Shown in pieces: positions 32,388 to 32,588 of a stretch of 32,588 nt of DNA (positions within the stretch are counted from its first letter, which is position 1; the number at the start of each line of letters is the position of its first letter). This DNA comes from a bacterium (GTDB taxonomy: Bacteria; Patescibacteriota; Minisyncoccia; UBA6257; WO2-44-18). The notes below the pieces were generated by a model. It searched no databases, was not told where the DNA came from, and saw only the letters and a list, made by a program, of their open reading frames with translations. Made by a program: the position numbers and the translations under genes. The DNA is taken from the NCBI GenBank assembly GCA_030689595.1, contig JAUYHP010000008.1, positions 1 to 32,588 on the forward strand, given 5' to 3'.

Positions 32388-32588
32388 ATGCCATTATTTT
32401 TTAAATCGGCAGCACCCAGAATACTATTTGTCGGCTCCGAAGCTGCACCTTTTGCCAAAATCGGAGGCTTGGGCGAAGTGATGTTTTCTTTGCCGCGTGC
32501 GCTTAATAAATTAGGCTATGACGCCAGGATAATGATCCCACGTTATGCTGGCATCGATTTAAGAAAATTTAATCTAGAGATGGAGCTT
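32388..32588 (+). CDS. Glycogen/starch synthase (GT5), N-terminal fragment
   Basis: PRILFVGSEAAPFAKIGGLGEVMFSLPRALNKLGYDARIMIPRYAGI; runs off the window. Confidence 0.88.
   Translation, partial: MPLFFKSAAPRILFVGSEAAPFAKIGGLGEVMFSLPRALNKLGYDARIMIPRYAGIDLRKFNLEMEL

Noticed and set aside
1-32588. CRISPR arrays, tRNA and rRNA genes
   Set aside because: No regularly spaced repeats, no cas-like proteins and no recognisable tRNA cloverleaf or rRNA signature seen by eye. A tRNAscan/Infernal run would be decisive.

Overview
The window looks like an AT-leaning Patescibacteria/CPR-type genome (taxon inferred from gene content and style only). The left half (about 2.0-18.8 kb) is accessory. It has a compact minus-strand operon of Rep-like protein, excisionase-like HTH, type III-like Mod, Res and a large serine recombinase. 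It also has a convergently placed nuclease/Panacea-like gene pair, a second N-terminally truncated serine recombinase, an ADP-ribosylglycohydrolase next to a UDG-like gene, and two related copies of a recombinase-3'-end repeat carrying different short palindromes. The right half encodes a TM0106-like nuclease, AhpC-type peroxiredoxin, secreted Cys-rich protein, ABC-F ATPase, GreA/B, ZIP transporter, a c-type cytochrome fused to a DUF3347-like domain, a DUF3105 protein, an alpha/beta hydrolase, GNAT, two tandem acidic microprotein modules and the start of glycogen synthase. Most notable observations: (i) a secreted protein whose predicted mature N-terminus and C-terminus are the same 13 residues (ADDYNSSRSNTSI), written with different codons; (ii) a candidate PD-(D/E)XK nuclease plus Panacea-like antitoxin pair; (iii) tandem acidic microprotein modules; (iv) covarying palindromic repeats nested in a duplicated recombinase tail; (v) a recurrent TANNNT-N6/7-ATG architecture suggesting leaderless transcripts, alongside a minority of strong Shine-Dalgarno genes. 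No tRNA, rRNA or CRISPR array was recognised. All family calls are by eye from motifs; no database search was run.
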